From Lachnospiraceae bacterium (GTDB lineage Bacteria > Bacillota > Clostridia > Lachnospirales > Lachnospiraceae), in contig JAGBBP010000032.1 of NCBI GenBank assembly GCA_017938405.1, forward strand, positions 1 through 64,000: a stretch of DNA of 64,000 nt. The letters run 5' to 3'. Positions 23,393 through 32,152 of the stretch are shown here, one piece after another. The translations under genes were made by a program, and so were the position numbers. Under the pieces are notes generated by a model that had not been told where the DNA came from, did no database searches, and saw only the letters and a list, made by a program, of their open reading frames with translations. Position 1 is the stretch's first letter. Each line of letters opens with the position of its first letter.

Positions 23393-23877
23393 ATTGAACT
23401 CCTCCTCATCTTCATCAAATTCTCTTCCATCTTCGACAGGGTTAAAAACGCCTGCTTTGCCTCTTCCTCTGCTACACCGTCAAAAAGTCCGGTCATAAAC
23501 TCATCTTCCTTTGCCCGGTACTTTTCTCCCGTCAAAGCTGCATACTCCGTAAGAGAAATCCTCAGTTTTCTCCGGTCTTCCTCATCCGGCTCCACTTTCA
23601 AAAACCCTTTTTGTTCCAGCTTATTTAAAATCTGCTTTACATTTTGGTGGGAGCTCCCCATCACCTGTGCCAAGTCCTGCACCGTAGGTGCCTCTCCCTG
23701 AAACAAATTCATACAAGCCATCAGGAAAAACTGCTTGCAGGTAATCTCCTCATAAAAGGTATCACCCACCGCCTGCAACCGGTTTTGAAGCGCAAACAAT
23801 AGCCCAAACAAAGCATAACGTCCATCCATCTCCGCCACCACATCCCGTGGCGACAAGCTTTGCTTTAAATCCTTCAT
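23389..23877 (-). CDS. MarR-family transcriptional regulator
   Basis: A 162-residue winged-helix regulator. The MarR core is APTVQDLAQVMGSSHQNVKQILNKLEQKGFLKVEPDEEDRRKLRISLT, where the recognition helix SSHQNVKQIL and the wing DRRKLRISLT stand out. It should bind as a dimer to the palindrome at 23899-23910 and repress its own operon, which also carries the flavodoxin gene. ATG after AAGGAGG. Confidence 0.92.
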   Translation of the reverse strand: MKDLKQSLSPRDVVAEMDGRYALFGLLFALQNRLQAVGDTFYEEITCKQFFLMACMNLFQGEAPTVQDLAQVMGSSHQNVKQILNKLEQKGFLKVEPDEEDRRKLRISLTEYAALTGEKYRAKEDEFMTGLFDGVAEEEAKQAFLTLSKMEENLMKMRRSSI

Positions 23878-23898
23878 TTTCCCTCCTTGACAAAATAT

Positions 23899-23947
23899 GT
23901 AATATATTACCTATTTGTAGGATAACATACCGCGCTTATGCTGTCAA
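23899..23947 (-). promoter_or_regulatory. MarR promoter and operator
   Basis: On the minus strand TTGACA (23947-23942), 17-base spacer, TATCCT (23924-23919). The perfect 12-base palindrome GTAATATATTAC (23899-23910) lies just past the predicted start, a normal MarR repression site. Confidence 0.8.
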
Positions 23948-23952
23948 GTACT

Positions 23953-24258
23953 CTTGCCGGAGAAATATCAAACGGCAACGTATGTGTCAACGAACTTTTC
24001 ATATCCAACTGTCTGTCTTGGAATTTTGCGAAGGATGTTCAGACTTTCTTATTACTCCGTAACTTCACAGCAACGCTCGGACAGGACGTCCGAGCGAGCG
24101 GCGCCATAAGGCATGGATGCCGCATCAGCCCGGTTGCGTAACTATTTACTATACAACATCGGAGTAATTAGAAAGACTTACATCCGTAGCCCATGACAAG
24201 ACGGACCGTTGGATATGAAAAGCTCATCGCCCCCCTGCCGTTTGATATTTCGGCAAAA
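23953..24258. repeat. 306-base imperfect inverted repeat (long hairpin element)
   Basis: The left arm (from 23953) and the reverse complement of the right arm (to 24258) share blocks AAATATCAAACGGCA, TTTTCATATCCAAC, GTCTTG, GGATGT and ATTACTCCG in the same order. The centre has a tight GC hairpin, CGCTCGGAC/GTCCGAGCG (24074-24096). No convincing gene lies inside. It fills the 412-base gap between the marR promoter and the GH16 terminator. Candidates: a structured non-coding RNA or a small non-autonomous mobile element. Confidence 0.65.
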
Positions 24259-24285
24259 GAAAGACCGCGCATACGCGCGGTCTAA
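24259..24285 (-). terminator. Terminator of the GH16 gene
   Basis: AGACCGCGC / GCGCGGTCT with a 4-base loop, followed by TTCTTTTG on the minus strand. Confidence 0.82.
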
Positions 24286-24289
24286 ACGA

Positions 24290-25165
24290 CTACTCTTCAA
24301 ACGGTGTATAGGAAAACCACTCATACTCCGCGGTTATCGGCAAATTGCTCGGGTCAAAAGCCTTTAACCAGCCGTCGACACCCTTGCCGCACCAGGCATT
24401 CATCATAATCTTTCCTCTGGTCTTCGGAATATTCTCCGTGGCAGTATATACTTCCACACCGTCTACAAACCAGACAATTTTGTCCTCGTGCCACTCAAAA
24501 GCATAGGTATGGAACTCCTCCGATGCATCAAATCCAAGGTCATGCATGTGCTCGTGATTTCCTCTGCTGTTGGTAAAGTAATTAAACTGTATCTTCGTAG
24601 TATCCTTCCCTAAAAACTCAATATCAATCTCATCCCACGGATTCTTATCGGAAGGACCGGTATAGGTAAAGAAGGAAGAAACTACACCATCATTTTTAAT
24701 CGGCTTCATAGATACCTCGTATCTGCCGTATCCGTAAAACTTTCTGGTACGATACTCCGCACCGGAATACGGAATCTTCCCGCTATCCGTATCAATAATC
24801 AACTGCATCTTATCATCCGTAAAGGTGCAATTCGTCTTACGCCAGGTGACATTAAACTGTCCGCCGTTGCTCCATCCGTTGGCAATCTCCATGGTAGAGG
24901 AATTGGAATTTCCGTCCTTAAAGTCCACGTAAAGCGGCTCCAGCTTCGGAAGCGGCGTCGGAGTTGGCGTCGGTGCCGGCGTATTGGTCGGCTTCGGCGT
25001 TGCGGTCGGTTCCGGGGTCGCCGTCGGCTCCGGAGTTACAGTTGCTTCCGGAGTATCCGTAACCACAACTTCCTGTGTCGGATCCGGTCCCTCTGTATTC
25101 TTTCCGCATGCGGCAAACAGAAAACCACACGCCAACAAAACAAGCATAAATTTTACATTTTTCAT
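24290..25165 (-). CDS. Secreted GH16 beta-glucanase (lichenase-like) lipoprotein
   Basis: A 291-residue exported lipoprotein. The signal ends in FLFAAC (Cys at 20), followed by a linker of TPEPTATPEP repeats to about residue 72. The GH16 domain carries the catalytic motif WDEIDIEFLG (nucleophile and acid/base Glu in ExDxE) and the substrate wall WHEDKIVWFVDG. It should cut beta-1,3-1,4- or beta-1,3-glucans outside the cell. The domain is complete, and the length is typical of lichenases. ATG after AGGAGG; terminator after the stop. Fits plant-glucan use in the gut. Confidence 0.92.
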   Translation of the reverse strand: MKNVKFMLVLLACGFLFAACGKNTEGPDPTQEVVVTDTPEATVTPEPTATPEPTATPKPTNTPAPTPTPTPLPKLEPLYVDFKDGNSNSSTMEIANGWSNGGQFNVTWRKTNCTFTDDKMQLIIDTDSGKIPYSGAEYRTRKFYGYGRYEVSMKPIKNDGVVSSFFTYTGPSDKNPWDEIDIEFLGKDTTKIQFNYFTNSRGNHEHMHDLGFDASEEFHTYAFEWHEDKIVWFVDGVEVYTATENIPKTRGKIMMNAWCGKGVDGWLKAFDPSNLPITAEYEWFSYTPFEE

Positions 25166-25278
25166 GATATTAGCCTCCTATCACTTCTGCTCATTCCCAT
25201 AGGTCTTTTGTATCACTATACCATGTTTCTCACAGTTAAAATATCATTTTTTTGTCATTCATGTAATGTTTTTATCCC

Positions 25279-26181
25279 TTACTTCACACACCCAATCAAC
25301 TCATTCACATCCTGAATCCCGTGACGCTCCATATATGCCGCAATACCGTCGATAACTTCAATGGTAGTATACGGATTTACAAAATTTGCGGTACCTACCG
25401 CTACTGCGGATGCACCTACCATAAGGAACTCCAACGCATCCTCCGCCGTACGGATACCGCCCATACCGATAATCGGAAGTTTGATGGCATTTGCCACCTG
25501 GTATACCATACGTACCGCCACCGGTTTGATGGCCGGACCGGAAAGTCCGCCGGTCTTATTAGCAACCGCAAAAGTTCTGCGCTCTGTATCAATCTTCATA
25601 CCGGTGAGCGTATTAATTAAAGAAACCGCATCCGCACCGCCGGCTTCCACCGCCCGGGCCATTTCCGTAATATCCGTTACATTCGGAGAAAGCTTCATAA
25701 TCACCGGCTGCTTTGCCACCTTCTTTACCGCTGCCGTAATCTCCTCTGCCATCTTCGGATTCTGACCGAAAGCAATACCGCCTTCCTTTACGTTCGGGCA
25801 GGAAATATTAATTTCCAAAAGGTCTGCATTGGTGTCCGCAAGCTGCTCCACCGCATCAATATAGTCCTCTTTGGAACGACCGCATACATTTACAATAATC
25901 TTCGTATCATAATCCGCAAGGAACTTTAAATCACGCTCCTTAAACACCTCCAAACCCGGATTCTGCAACCCAATAGCATTCATCATACCGCCGCAGGTCT
26001 CCGCAATCCGCGGGGTGGCATTGCCCGGCCACGGCACATTGGCAACACCCTTTGTGGTTACCGCGCCGAGACGGTTCAAATCAACAAACTCACCGTATTC
26101 CATACCGGACCCGAAGGTACCGGAAGCAACGGTTACCGGATTTTTTAATGTAACTCCTGCAATATTCACTGATAAATTCAT
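25279..26181 (-). CDS. pyrD: Dihydroorotate dehydrogenase B, catalytic subunit
   Basis: A 300-residue FMN enzyme oxidising dihydroorotate to orotate with NAD+ through PyrK. Family class 1B marks are NPVTVASGTFGSG, the catalytic-loop Cys in NISCPNVKEGG, and IKPVAVRMVYQVA and PIIGMGGI for FMN phosphate binding. It lies 61 bases downstream of pyrK in one operon, the order common in Clostridia. ATG after AAAGGGAAG. Confidence 0.96.
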   Translation of the reverse strand: MNLSVNIAGVTLKNPVTVASGTFGSGMEYGEFVDLNRLGAVTTKGVANVPWPGNATPRIAETCGGMMNAIGLQNPGLEVFKERDLKFLADYDTKIIVNVCGRSKEDYIDAVEQLADTNADLLEINISCPNVKEGGIAFGQNPKMAEEITAAVKKVAKQPVIMKLSPNVTDITEMARAVEAGGADAVSLINTLTGMKIDTERRTFAVANKTGGLSGPAIKPVAVRMVYQVANAIKLPIIGMGGIRTAEDALEFLMVGASAVAVGTANFVNPYTTIEVIDGIAAYMERHGIQDVNELIGCVK

Positions 26182-26242
26182 GTTCTTCCCTTTCTGTCCA
26201 CTCAGACAAACAACATTATCCTATCTGCATCTCACCAAACAA

Positions 26243-27025
26243 TTACAGTTCAATATCCTCTGCGTAAAATACCGGACCTTCTTTACAGATTCTTGTATTA
26301 TTCACCTGGGAATGCTCGTCCACCTTGGTGGTCTTGCAAACGCATGCCAGACATGCACCGATACCGCAAGCCATACGCTCCTCCAAGGAAAGCTGTGCTC
26401 TTGCTCCCTGCTCCGCCGCGTACTCTTTGATTCCGCGAAGCATCGGCTTCGGTCCGCAGGCAAAGAATAAATCTCCCTTTACACCCTCTGCCTTCATGGC
26501 ATCGATGACATTTCCCTTCGTTCCTACCGCACCGTTATCGGAAGCAATCACTACCTTACCGTAAGCTTCAAACTCCTTTGCAAGGAATGTATCCGCATCT
26601 CTGTAGCCCAGCACAATGGTCTTTTCTCCCGGAAGTACCTTTGCAAGCTCTAACATCGGCGGAATACCGATTCCTCCGCCAAGAAGCACCGCATGCATTC
26701 CTTCCTTCAAATCCTCCGTCATAAAGCCGTTCCCCAACGGTCCGGTTACCGTAATCTCATCCCCGGCTTTCATTTTAGAGAACTCTCTTGTGCCTTCTCC
26801 CGCAATACGATACACCAGGCGAAGTTCACCCTTCTCTTTATCAATTCCGCAAATACTGATGGGACGCGGTAATAATCTTCCGCCTTCCTTACAATACAAC
26901 GATACAAACTGTCCGGCCTTTGCTTCCGCCGCAATGCTCTCCGCCTTGATTCTCATTTCAAAAATCTCGCCGGTCATGCACTCCTGCTTTGTAATCAGTG
27001 CCTTTACCTGTTCCTTCTTACTCAT
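26243..27025 (-). CDS. pyrK: Dihydroorotate dehydrogenase B, electron transfer subunit
   Basis: A 260-residue flavoprotein that passes electrons from PyrD to NAD+ through FAD and a [2Fe-2S] cluster. FAD-binding RPISICG, NAD-binding GGGIGIPPML, and the cluster motif MACGIGACLACVC with a last Cys in RICKEG are all present. Directly downstream of the WYL regulator gene (26 bases) and upstream of pyrD, so the three are probably one transcript. Confidence 0.95.
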   Translation of the reverse strand: MSKKEQVKALITKQECMTGEIFEMRIKAESIAAEAKAGQFVSLYCKEGGRLLPRPISICGIDKEKGELRLVYRIAGEGTREFSKMKAGDEITVTGPLGNGFMTEDLKEGMHAVLLGGGIGIPPMLELAKVLPGEKTIVLGYRDADTFLAKEFEAYGKVVIASDNGAVGTKGNVIDAMKAEGVKGDLFFACGPKPMLRGIKEYAAEQGARAQLSLEERMACGIGACLACVCKTTKVDEHSQVNNTRICKEGPVFYAEDIEL

Positions 27026-27051
27026 AGTTCCGTCCTCCTTGGTTCGTTCTT

Positions 27052-28026
27052 TTATTCATAGTTTTCAAATTGTCTCTTTAAATGCTCTCTGTATGTTTCC
27101 GCCACATGCTCCGGTCCGCAAATTTTCACTCCGGACACACCGCAGATCCAACCGAAAAACTGTTGGCTCACCTGTACGTCCACTGCCGCTTCGTACTGTC
27201 CTTCTCCCTTTTCAATCAGAATCACATCCGTTCCGAACCGATCCAACACAACACCCAAAAGCGATTCCGCAAAGGAAAGCCGCACCCGTTCCTCCGCTCC
27301 TTCATACATACCGAAACTTTTCTTTGATAACAGTGCCGCACTTTCCGAAAACTCTTCCCCATGGGTCCGAGGCTCATCTTCGATTACAATATCCGCCATT
27401 TTATCTACCCGGTAATACCTCCGGTCCTTCGCCAACTCGTCATAAGCCACCAGATAATAATTTTCCTCTTCCCACATCAGCAGATACGGGCTCACCAGAT
27501 ATCGTTTTCCTTCATGACGGGGTTCCAGTTTTTTCTTTCCGTTCCACTTCAAATACCGGAAAGAAATCATCCGGTTCTCTCCGATTGCCTCATGAATGGT
27601 ATCCACCAGATACAAAATACTTTCGTTCATCGTCTTCACACGGTCAATTACATGCACCTGACGCTGTAGTTTCCCGGCTGCATGACGGCTACAGAACCGT
27701 TCCAGCTTTTTAATCAGCTCGTGGGACTTTTTCTCCGATAAAAACCTGGAGGACTGTACCGCATCCACCAAAAGCTTTAACTCCGCAAGTTCAAACTCTC
27801 TGGCTCCGAGATAGTATCCCTTTCGTCCGCAGGAAATCACATCATACCCCAGTTCCTGAAGAACTTGCATATCATCATAAATACTCTTACGTTCCGCACT
27901 GATATCATTGGCCGCCAAAGTCTCAATGATACGTTCTGTGGTTACCGGATGTAATTCGTCGGACTCCCGCGTCAAAAGCTCCAAAATACAAAACAGTTTT
28001 TTCTTCTGATTTGCCCCCTTAGCCAT
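27052..28026 (-). CDS. WYL-domain transcriptional regulator
   Basis: A 324-residue regulator. An N-terminal winged HTH (about 10-70, with ISAERKSIYDDMQVLQELGYDV) is followed by a WYL domain (about 145-230; SPYLLMWEEENYYLVAYDE and the Arg-rich DRRYYRVDKM) and a C-terminal WCX domain. WYL proteins bind nucleic acid or nucleotide ligands and control defence and metabolism genes. It leads the pyrK-pyrD unit, so a pyrimidine ligand is conceivable; no sequence evidence shows it. ATG after GAGGAGGG. Confidence 0.88.
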   Translation of the reverse strand: MAKGANQKKKLFCILELLTRESDELHPVTTERIIETLAANDISAERKSIYDDMQVLQELGYDVISCGRKGYYLGAREFELAELKLLVDAVQSSRFLSEKKSHELIKKLERFCSRHAAGKLQRQVHVIDRVKTMNESILYLVDTIHEAIGENRMISFRYLKWNGKKKLEPRHEGKRYLVSPYLLMWEEENYYLVAYDELAKDRRYYRVDKMADIVIEDEPRTHGEEFSESAALLSKKSFGMYEGAEERVRLSFAESLLGVVLDRFGTDVILIEKGEGQYEAAVDVQVSQQFFGWICGVSGVKICGPEHVAETYREHLKRQFENYE

Positions 28027-28049
28027 ACGCGCCCTCCTCTCTACATACA

Positions 28050-28092
28050 GAAAAAGCCTGATTCCTTTTCTGCTGAAAGGACATCAGACTTC
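28050..28092 (-). terminator. Terminator of the tRNA pair
   Basis: AGTCTGATGTCCTTTC / GAAAAGGAATCAGGCT with an AGCA loop and a following TTTTTC on the minus strand, just past tRNA-Thr. Confidence 0.82.
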
Positions 28093-28098
28093 GCGTAG

Positions 28099-28171
28099 AG
28101 CTGGAAATCAGACTTGAACTGACGACCCCTTCATTACGAGTGAAGTGCTCTACCGACTGAGCTATTCCAGC
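28099..28171 (-). tRNA. tRNA-Thr (anticodon CGT)
   Basis: Clover leaf: acceptor GCTGGAA/TTCCAGC, D arm AGCTCAGTCGGTAGAGCA, anticodon arm CTTCA CTCGTAA TGAAG with CGT reading ACG, T loop TTCAAGT. Discriminator T; CCA not encoded. Co-transcribed with tRNA-Pro, 28 bases away. Confidence 0.95.
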
Positions 28172-28199
28172 ATTAACCAAAAACAGGCTAAAAATAAAA

Positions 28200-28273
28200 T
28201 CGAGGCGACAAGATTCGAACTTGCGACCTCTGCGTCCCGAACGCAGCGCTCTACCAAACTGAGCCACGCCTCG
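28200..28273 (-). tRNA. tRNA-Pro (anticodon CGG)
   Basis: Clover leaf: acceptor CGAGGCG/CGCCTCG, D arm GGCTCAGTTTGGTAGAGC, anticodon arm CTGCG TTCGGGA CGCAG with CGG reading CCG, T loop TTCGAAT. Discriminator A; CCA not encoded. First gene of the tRNA pair. Confidence 0.95.
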
Positions 28274-28322
28274 ATGATTTTATTATTTGATTATTTTGCT
28301 GTCGTTCAAACCCGACTTTGAT

Positions 28323-28351
28323 ATAATACAATATTTTCAAAGAAATGTCAA
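28323..28351 (-). promoter_or_regulatory. Promoter of the tRNA pair
   Basis: On the minus strand TTGACA (28351-28346), 17-base spacer, TATTAT (28328-28323), about 50 bases before tRNA-Pro. Confidence 0.82.
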
Positions 28352-28422
28352 CACTTATTTTTAACTTTTTTTAATTATTTTTTCTTCCGATATGTTGCGA
28401 CGAAAGTAGTTGCTTTATACAA

Positions 28423-28453
28423 AAGGGAGTCACCCCTCCGGATGACTCCCTAA
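28423..28453 (-). terminator. Terminator of the DegV gene
   Basis: AGGGAGTCA / TGACTCCCT hairpin, followed by TTTTGTATAAA on the minus strand. Confidence 0.82.
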
Positions 28454-28457
28454 ACCT

Positions 28458-29288
28458 TTAATATGCCACAATAATTCCGCCTTCATTGGCGTACATCGTA
28501 CTGACCCCGCCGGTATTCACAATCATGCATTCACGGAACGGAACCTTACTCATAATCATCTGACGCACCCGCTCTGCCCGCTCCGGATGATTACAATGGG
28601 CAATGGCGAGAGTTCGCGTCGTTGCTTCTTTCACGTCCGCCACAACAGAATCCACCAGTTTCTTTAAGGTACGCTCTACACCTCTTGCCTGATCCAGTTT
28701 TACAATCTGACCTTCCTTCCCTGCAAGAAGCGGCTTAATATTTAATGCGTTGCACAAAATCGCCTGCACATGGGTAAGACGTCCGTTCTTAATAAACACA
28801 TCCAAATCCTCCAGAACAAACTTCGTTTGGGAATTGTTACGGAAAGTGGTAATTTTCTTTACAATCTCTTCAAAATTAAATTTATCCAATAAAGAACGAA
28901 GCTTCAATACAATAATCGACTCTCCTACGGAAGCAGACCAGGAATCCACCACCTCAATCTTTACTTCCGGATGCTCTTCCTGATACATCTGCTTTGCAAG
29001 CATGGCACTCTGATAGGAACCGCTCAGATGCTTGGACAATGTCACCACAAAAATCTCATCCGCACCTTCAAACTCCCGCATATAACGTTCCGGTGACGGA
29101 CAAGCGGAACGAGGACACTCCAAACTCCTTCTCATCTTCTCCAAAAACTTCTTCTGACAAAAAGTCTCGTCATCGATTACGTCCTCTTTATCTACCGTTA
29201 ATGTAAGGGGTACTAAACGAACATCAGTCCACGTTTTCTTCTCCGGTGTGAAATCCGCACAACTGTCTGCAATTAATCTTCTAACCAT
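28458..29288 (-). CDS. DegV-family fatty-acid-binding protein
   Basis: A protein of about 276 residues of the DegV/FakB fold. It shows the strand-loop LIADSCADFTPE at the start, SKHLSGSYQSA in the middle (binding-site Ser), and a C-terminal domain. DegV proteins bind a fatty acid and, with the kinase FakA, activate exogenous fatty acids to acyl phosphates; FakA is not in the window. The frame opens 11 codons earlier, but the ATG at 29288 (MVRRLIADSCAD) is the canonical domain start and has an AGAGG site. It stands alone between the tRNA promoter and htpG. Confidence 0.9.
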   Translation of the reverse strand: MVRRLIADSCADFTPEKKTWTDVRLVPLTLTVDKEDVIDDETFCQKKFLEKMRRSLECPRSACPSPERYMREFEGADEIFVVTLSKHLSGSYQSAMLAKQMYQEEHPEVKIEVVDSWSASVGESIIVLKLRSLLDKFNFEEIVKKITTFRNNSQTKFVLEDLDVFIKNGRLTHVQAILCNALNIKPLLAGKEGQIVKLDQARGVERTLKKLVDSVVADVKEATTRTLAIAHCNHPERAERVRQMIMSKVPFRECMIVNTGGVSTMYANEGGIIVAY

Positions 29289-29419
29289 AATCCCAATACC
29301 TCTTCCTTTATGTCGTTTCATGTCACATCATGTAGTTTTCATCTCTACATCTTATGATATCACACTAATAAAAGTTTGTCCATTAATTTTCGGTTAAAAC
29401 AAAAAAAGTTCATAAAAAG

Positions 29420-29455
29420 ACCACCCACCCTTTCGGATGAGCGGTCTTGTTTTAT
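29420..29455 (-). terminator. Terminator of htpG
   Basis: AAGACCGCTCA / TGGGTGGTCTT-type hairpin on the minus strand, followed by TTTTTATG. Confidence 0.75.
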
Positions 29456-29469
29456 CACTTATTCTACTG

Positions 29470-31458
29470 TTACTTCGTCAAAAACAGCATAATCTCATTA
29501 CTTCTCTCGATGAACTTCGTCATCTCTTCCGGAGCCAGCGGCTTATGAGAAAGCATTGCTAAATCATAAAGCTGTTCGCAGATAACGGATGCATTCTTGC
29601 TCTTCTTATGCTCGAAGACGAACTTCACCAGCGGATGGTTTGCGTTTAACACTAAGGTCTCGCCCTCACCACCGAACATGGACGGATCCATACCGTACAT
29701 GTTGTACATCTTCATCATATCCTGCATTCTGCGGCTGTCCTCGGACAGTGTAATCATAGAGGCTACCTTTTCGTTCTTTAACTTCTCCACCTTTACGGTA
29801 AGCTTCTCTTTATTCAGAGCCTTCTTTACCATATCCGTAACGGTATCTACCATCTTCTTCCAGTCATCCGCATCTTCCGTCACCTCTTCCTTAAAGGTCT
29901 CGGTCAAATCCGCATCGATTCTCTGGAAGCGGATGTCCTTATTATCGTACTCCAGCTTTGAAATATACGGCTGGTCAATGTTGTGGGTTAAGAAAATGGC
30001 ATCTAAGCCTGCTTCCTTAAACATGTTAATGTACTGGCTCTGCTGACGCTCATCGGTGACATAGTATACCACCTGCTTCTTCTCCTCTGCATCTTCCCCG
30101 TTTTCACCGGTAGCGGAGGTACCGTCTGCATTTTCCACAATGGTCGCATCCTCGGTCTCGCCGGCAGCTTCCTTTGCGGCCTTTACATAATCCGCTAAGG
30201 TCAGATACTTGCCCTCTAAGTTTTTAAAGAGCATGTAGTCCTTCATCTTCTCGCAGAACTTATCGTCCTTTAAACAACCAAACTTAATGAACGGGCTGAT
30301 ATCGTCCCAATACTTCTCGTACTCTTCCCGCTCTACCTTACACATACCGGACAGCTTATCAGCCACCTTCTTAGTAATGTAGTCGGAAATCTTCTTTACA
30401 AAGCCGTCATTCTGCAGCGCACTTCTGGATACGTTAAGCGGCAGGTCCGGACAGTCAATGACACCCTTTAACAATAACAGGAACTCCGGAATTACCTCTT
30501 TGATGTTATCCGCAATAAACACCTGGTTGCTGTACAGCTTAATGGTTCCCTCTAAATTCTCATACTCCGTATTAATCTTCGGGAAATACAAAATACCCTT
30601 TAAGTTAAACGGATAATCCATATTCAAATGAATCCAGAACAGCGGCTCCTTATAATCGTGGAATACGTTACGGAAAAATTCCTTATACTCTTCCTCGGTA
30701 CACTCGTTGGGATGCTTGGTCCAAAGCGGGGTCGGGTCATTTAACGGCTGCGGCTTCTTCTCTTCTGCTTCTTCGCCGTCCTTACCGTCTTCCGCCTTCG
30801 GTGCTTCCTTTGCCGGTGCATCTACATTTTCAAAGAAAATCGGAGTCGGCATAAAGGAACAATACTTCTCGATGACTTCCTTTGCACGGTACTCATTGGA
30901 AAACTCGTAACTGTCCTCGTTTAAGTAAAGGGTAATCTCCGTACCTCTCTCGGTACGGGTACCTTCTCCCATTTCAAACTCTACGCCTTCCTCGGACTCC
31001 CAGTGAACCGCCGGCTCGTCCTTATAGGACTTGGTATCGATAGTCACCTTGTGCGCTACCATAAATGCGGAATAGAAACCGAGACCGAAATGACCGATGA
31101 TGCAGTCCTCGTTGGTCTTGTCCTTATACTGCTCCACAAACGCCTGGGCACCGGAAAACGCAATCTGGTTAATGTACTGCTTTACCTCATCCGCCGTCAT
31201 ACCGATACCGTTATCGATAATACTGATGGTCTTCTCCTCCGGGCTGACCTTTACCGTTACCTTCCACTCGTTGTCATCCGGAAGGCTTACCTCGCCCATC
31301 ATCTCTAACTTCTTCATCTTCGTAATGGCATCACATCCGTTGGAAATCAATTCACGGAAAAAGATGTCATGGTCGGAATACAACCACTTCTTAATAATCG
31401 GGAAAATATTCTCCGAATTGATGGACAAACTACCCTGCTCGTTTACTACGTTACTCAT
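29470..31458 (-). CDS. htpG: Hsp90 molecular chaperone HtpG
   Basis: A 662-residue cytosolic ATP-dependent chaperone. The GHKL ATPase is at the N-terminus: ELISNGCDA, IIDNGIGMT, and the G2 motif GHFGLGFYSAFMVA; the middle domain holds WIHLNMDYPFNLKGILYFPK. A charged linker rich in Lys, Glu and Pro (about 215-240) is longer than in E. coli. The C-terminal domain is present. A CIRCE operator lies upstream of its promoter, so HrcA control is likely. ATG after AAAGGAG; terminator downstream. CIRCE at htpG is less common than at groESL or dnaK. Confidence 0.96.
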   Translation of the reverse strand: MSNVVNEQGSLSINSENIFPIIKKWLYSDHDIFFRELISNGCDAITKMKKLEMMGEVSLPDDNEWKVTVKVSPEEKTISIIDNGIGMTADEVKQYINQIAFSGAQAFVEQYKDKTNEDCIIGHFGLGFYSAFMVAHKVTIDTKSYKDEPAVHWESEEGVEFEMGEGTRTERGTEITLYLNEDSYEFSNEYRAKEVIEKYCSFMPTPIFFENVDAPAKEAPKAEDGKDGEEAEEKKPQPLNDPTPLWTKHPNECTEEEYKEFFRNVFHDYKEPLFWIHLNMDYPFNLKGILYFPKINTEYENLEGTIKLYSNQVFIADNIKEVIPEFLLLLKGVIDCPDLPLNVSRSALQNDGFVKKISDYITKKVADKLSGMCKVEREEYEKYWDDISPFIKFGCLKDDKFCEKMKDYMLFKNLEGKYLTLADYVKAAKEAAGETEDATIVENADGTSATGENGEDAEEKKQVVYYVTDERQQSQYINMFKEAGLDAIFLTHNIDQPYISKLEYDNKDIRFQRIDADLTETFKEEVTEDADDWKKMVDTVTDMVKKALNKEKLTVKVEKLKNEKVASMITLSEDSRRMQDMMKMYNMYGMDPSMFGGEGETLVLNANHPLVKFVFEHKKSKNASVICEQLYDLAMLSHKPLAPEEMTKFIERSNEIMLFLTK

Positions 31459-31587
31459 AACTCAATTCTCCTTTCCTGCTATCCGATGTTACAATGTGCT
31501 TGCCGTATCTTCGCCCTATGTACGGCTTCTCCTCTCATACTTTCCATGCTTTTGCTCCATAGGAAAGCTCCCGTTTCCCATATCGAA

Positions 31588-31617
31588 AAAAGCATGACAC
31601 CGGTTCGTCATGCTTTT
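31588..31617 (-). terminator. Hairpin over the predicted htpG transcription start
   Basis: AAAAGCATGAC (31607-31617 read on the minus strand) pairs with GTCATGCTTTT, followed by T residues on the minus strand. It should end the upstream DUF5721 transcript. Transcripts from the htpG promoter start inside the 5' arm, so they cannot form it. Confidence 0.75.
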
Positions 31618-31646
31618 ACTATAATACTGTCGATTCAAAATGTCAA
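31618..31646 (-). promoter_or_regulatory. Promoter of htpG
   Basis: On the minus strand TTGACA (31646-31641), 17-base spacer, TATAGT (31623-31618). The CIRCE element ends 7 bases upstream. Confidence 0.88.
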
Positions 31647-31653
31647 GCAAAAT

Positions 31654-31680
31654 TTAGCACTCATCTTCATTGAGTGCTAA
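31654..31680. promoter_or_regulatory. Perfect CIRCE element (HrcA operator)
   Basis: TTAGCACTC-N9-GAGTGCTAA without mismatch. It overlaps the last codons and stop of the DUF5721 gene, which read VSTQ-stop. Confidence 0.95.
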
Positions 31681-32152
31681 CAACTATCCTGTTCTTTTTT
31701 AAAAAATCCTGTAACGCCGCATCCCAGACGGTATCCAGTGTCTTGTCCATGGTAAATCCCGCATGCGAAACACCGCTGACCAGCTGACATCCGCTTGGGG
31801 AATACCGGATATTTAAGTACAAAGACGCACCGGCTTCTTCCTTTTCTTTTCCACATTCTCTAAGAATCCGCTCTGTCCATTCCCTGTCCGCTGCCAGCAC
31901 AATCCGAAGCATTCCCGGTAAACGCTTTCCTTTTATCGCCTGAAAAAAGATTTCTTTTACCTCTCCCCATCTCGCAAACTCCCGGTCCACCGTTTCCGGT
32001 TCTTCAAAAAAATCTTTTTTCAGTCGCCCGTTTACGGACAATTCAAAAAAAGTTTCTACCCTTGCTTCCGTCACTTCCCATGCATCAAACAATTCCCCCC
32101 GAAGCAACAACGCCATAAAAGCTTTTAACTCTTCTACCGTTCCCGAAACCAT
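31667..32152 (-). CDS. DUF5721 family protein
   Basis: A protein of about 161 residues matching my memory of DUF5721, a Lachnospiraceae-type family (LKAFMALLLRGELFDAW, NGRLKKDFF, AIKGKRLPGMLRIVL). Predicted alpha/beta, cytosolic, no catalytic motif known. The frame opens 26 codons earlier, but the ATG at 32152 (MVSGTVEELK) has an AAAGGA ribosome site and gives the usual family N-terminus. Its 3' end contains half of the CIRCE element. Function unknown. Confidence 0.72.
   Translation of the reverse strand: MVSGTVEELKAFMALLLRGELFDAWEVTEARVETFFELSVNGRLKKDFFEEPETVDREFARWGEVKEIFFQAIKGKRLPGMLRIVLAADREWTERILRECGKEKEEAGASLYLNIRYSPSGCQLVSGVSHAGFTMDKTLDTVWDAALQDFLKKNRIVVSTQ

Noticed and set aside
28019..28267. 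82-codon frame on the minus strand
   Set aside because: It reads through tRNA-Pro and tRNA-Thr; the protein-like string is a known tRNA artefact.
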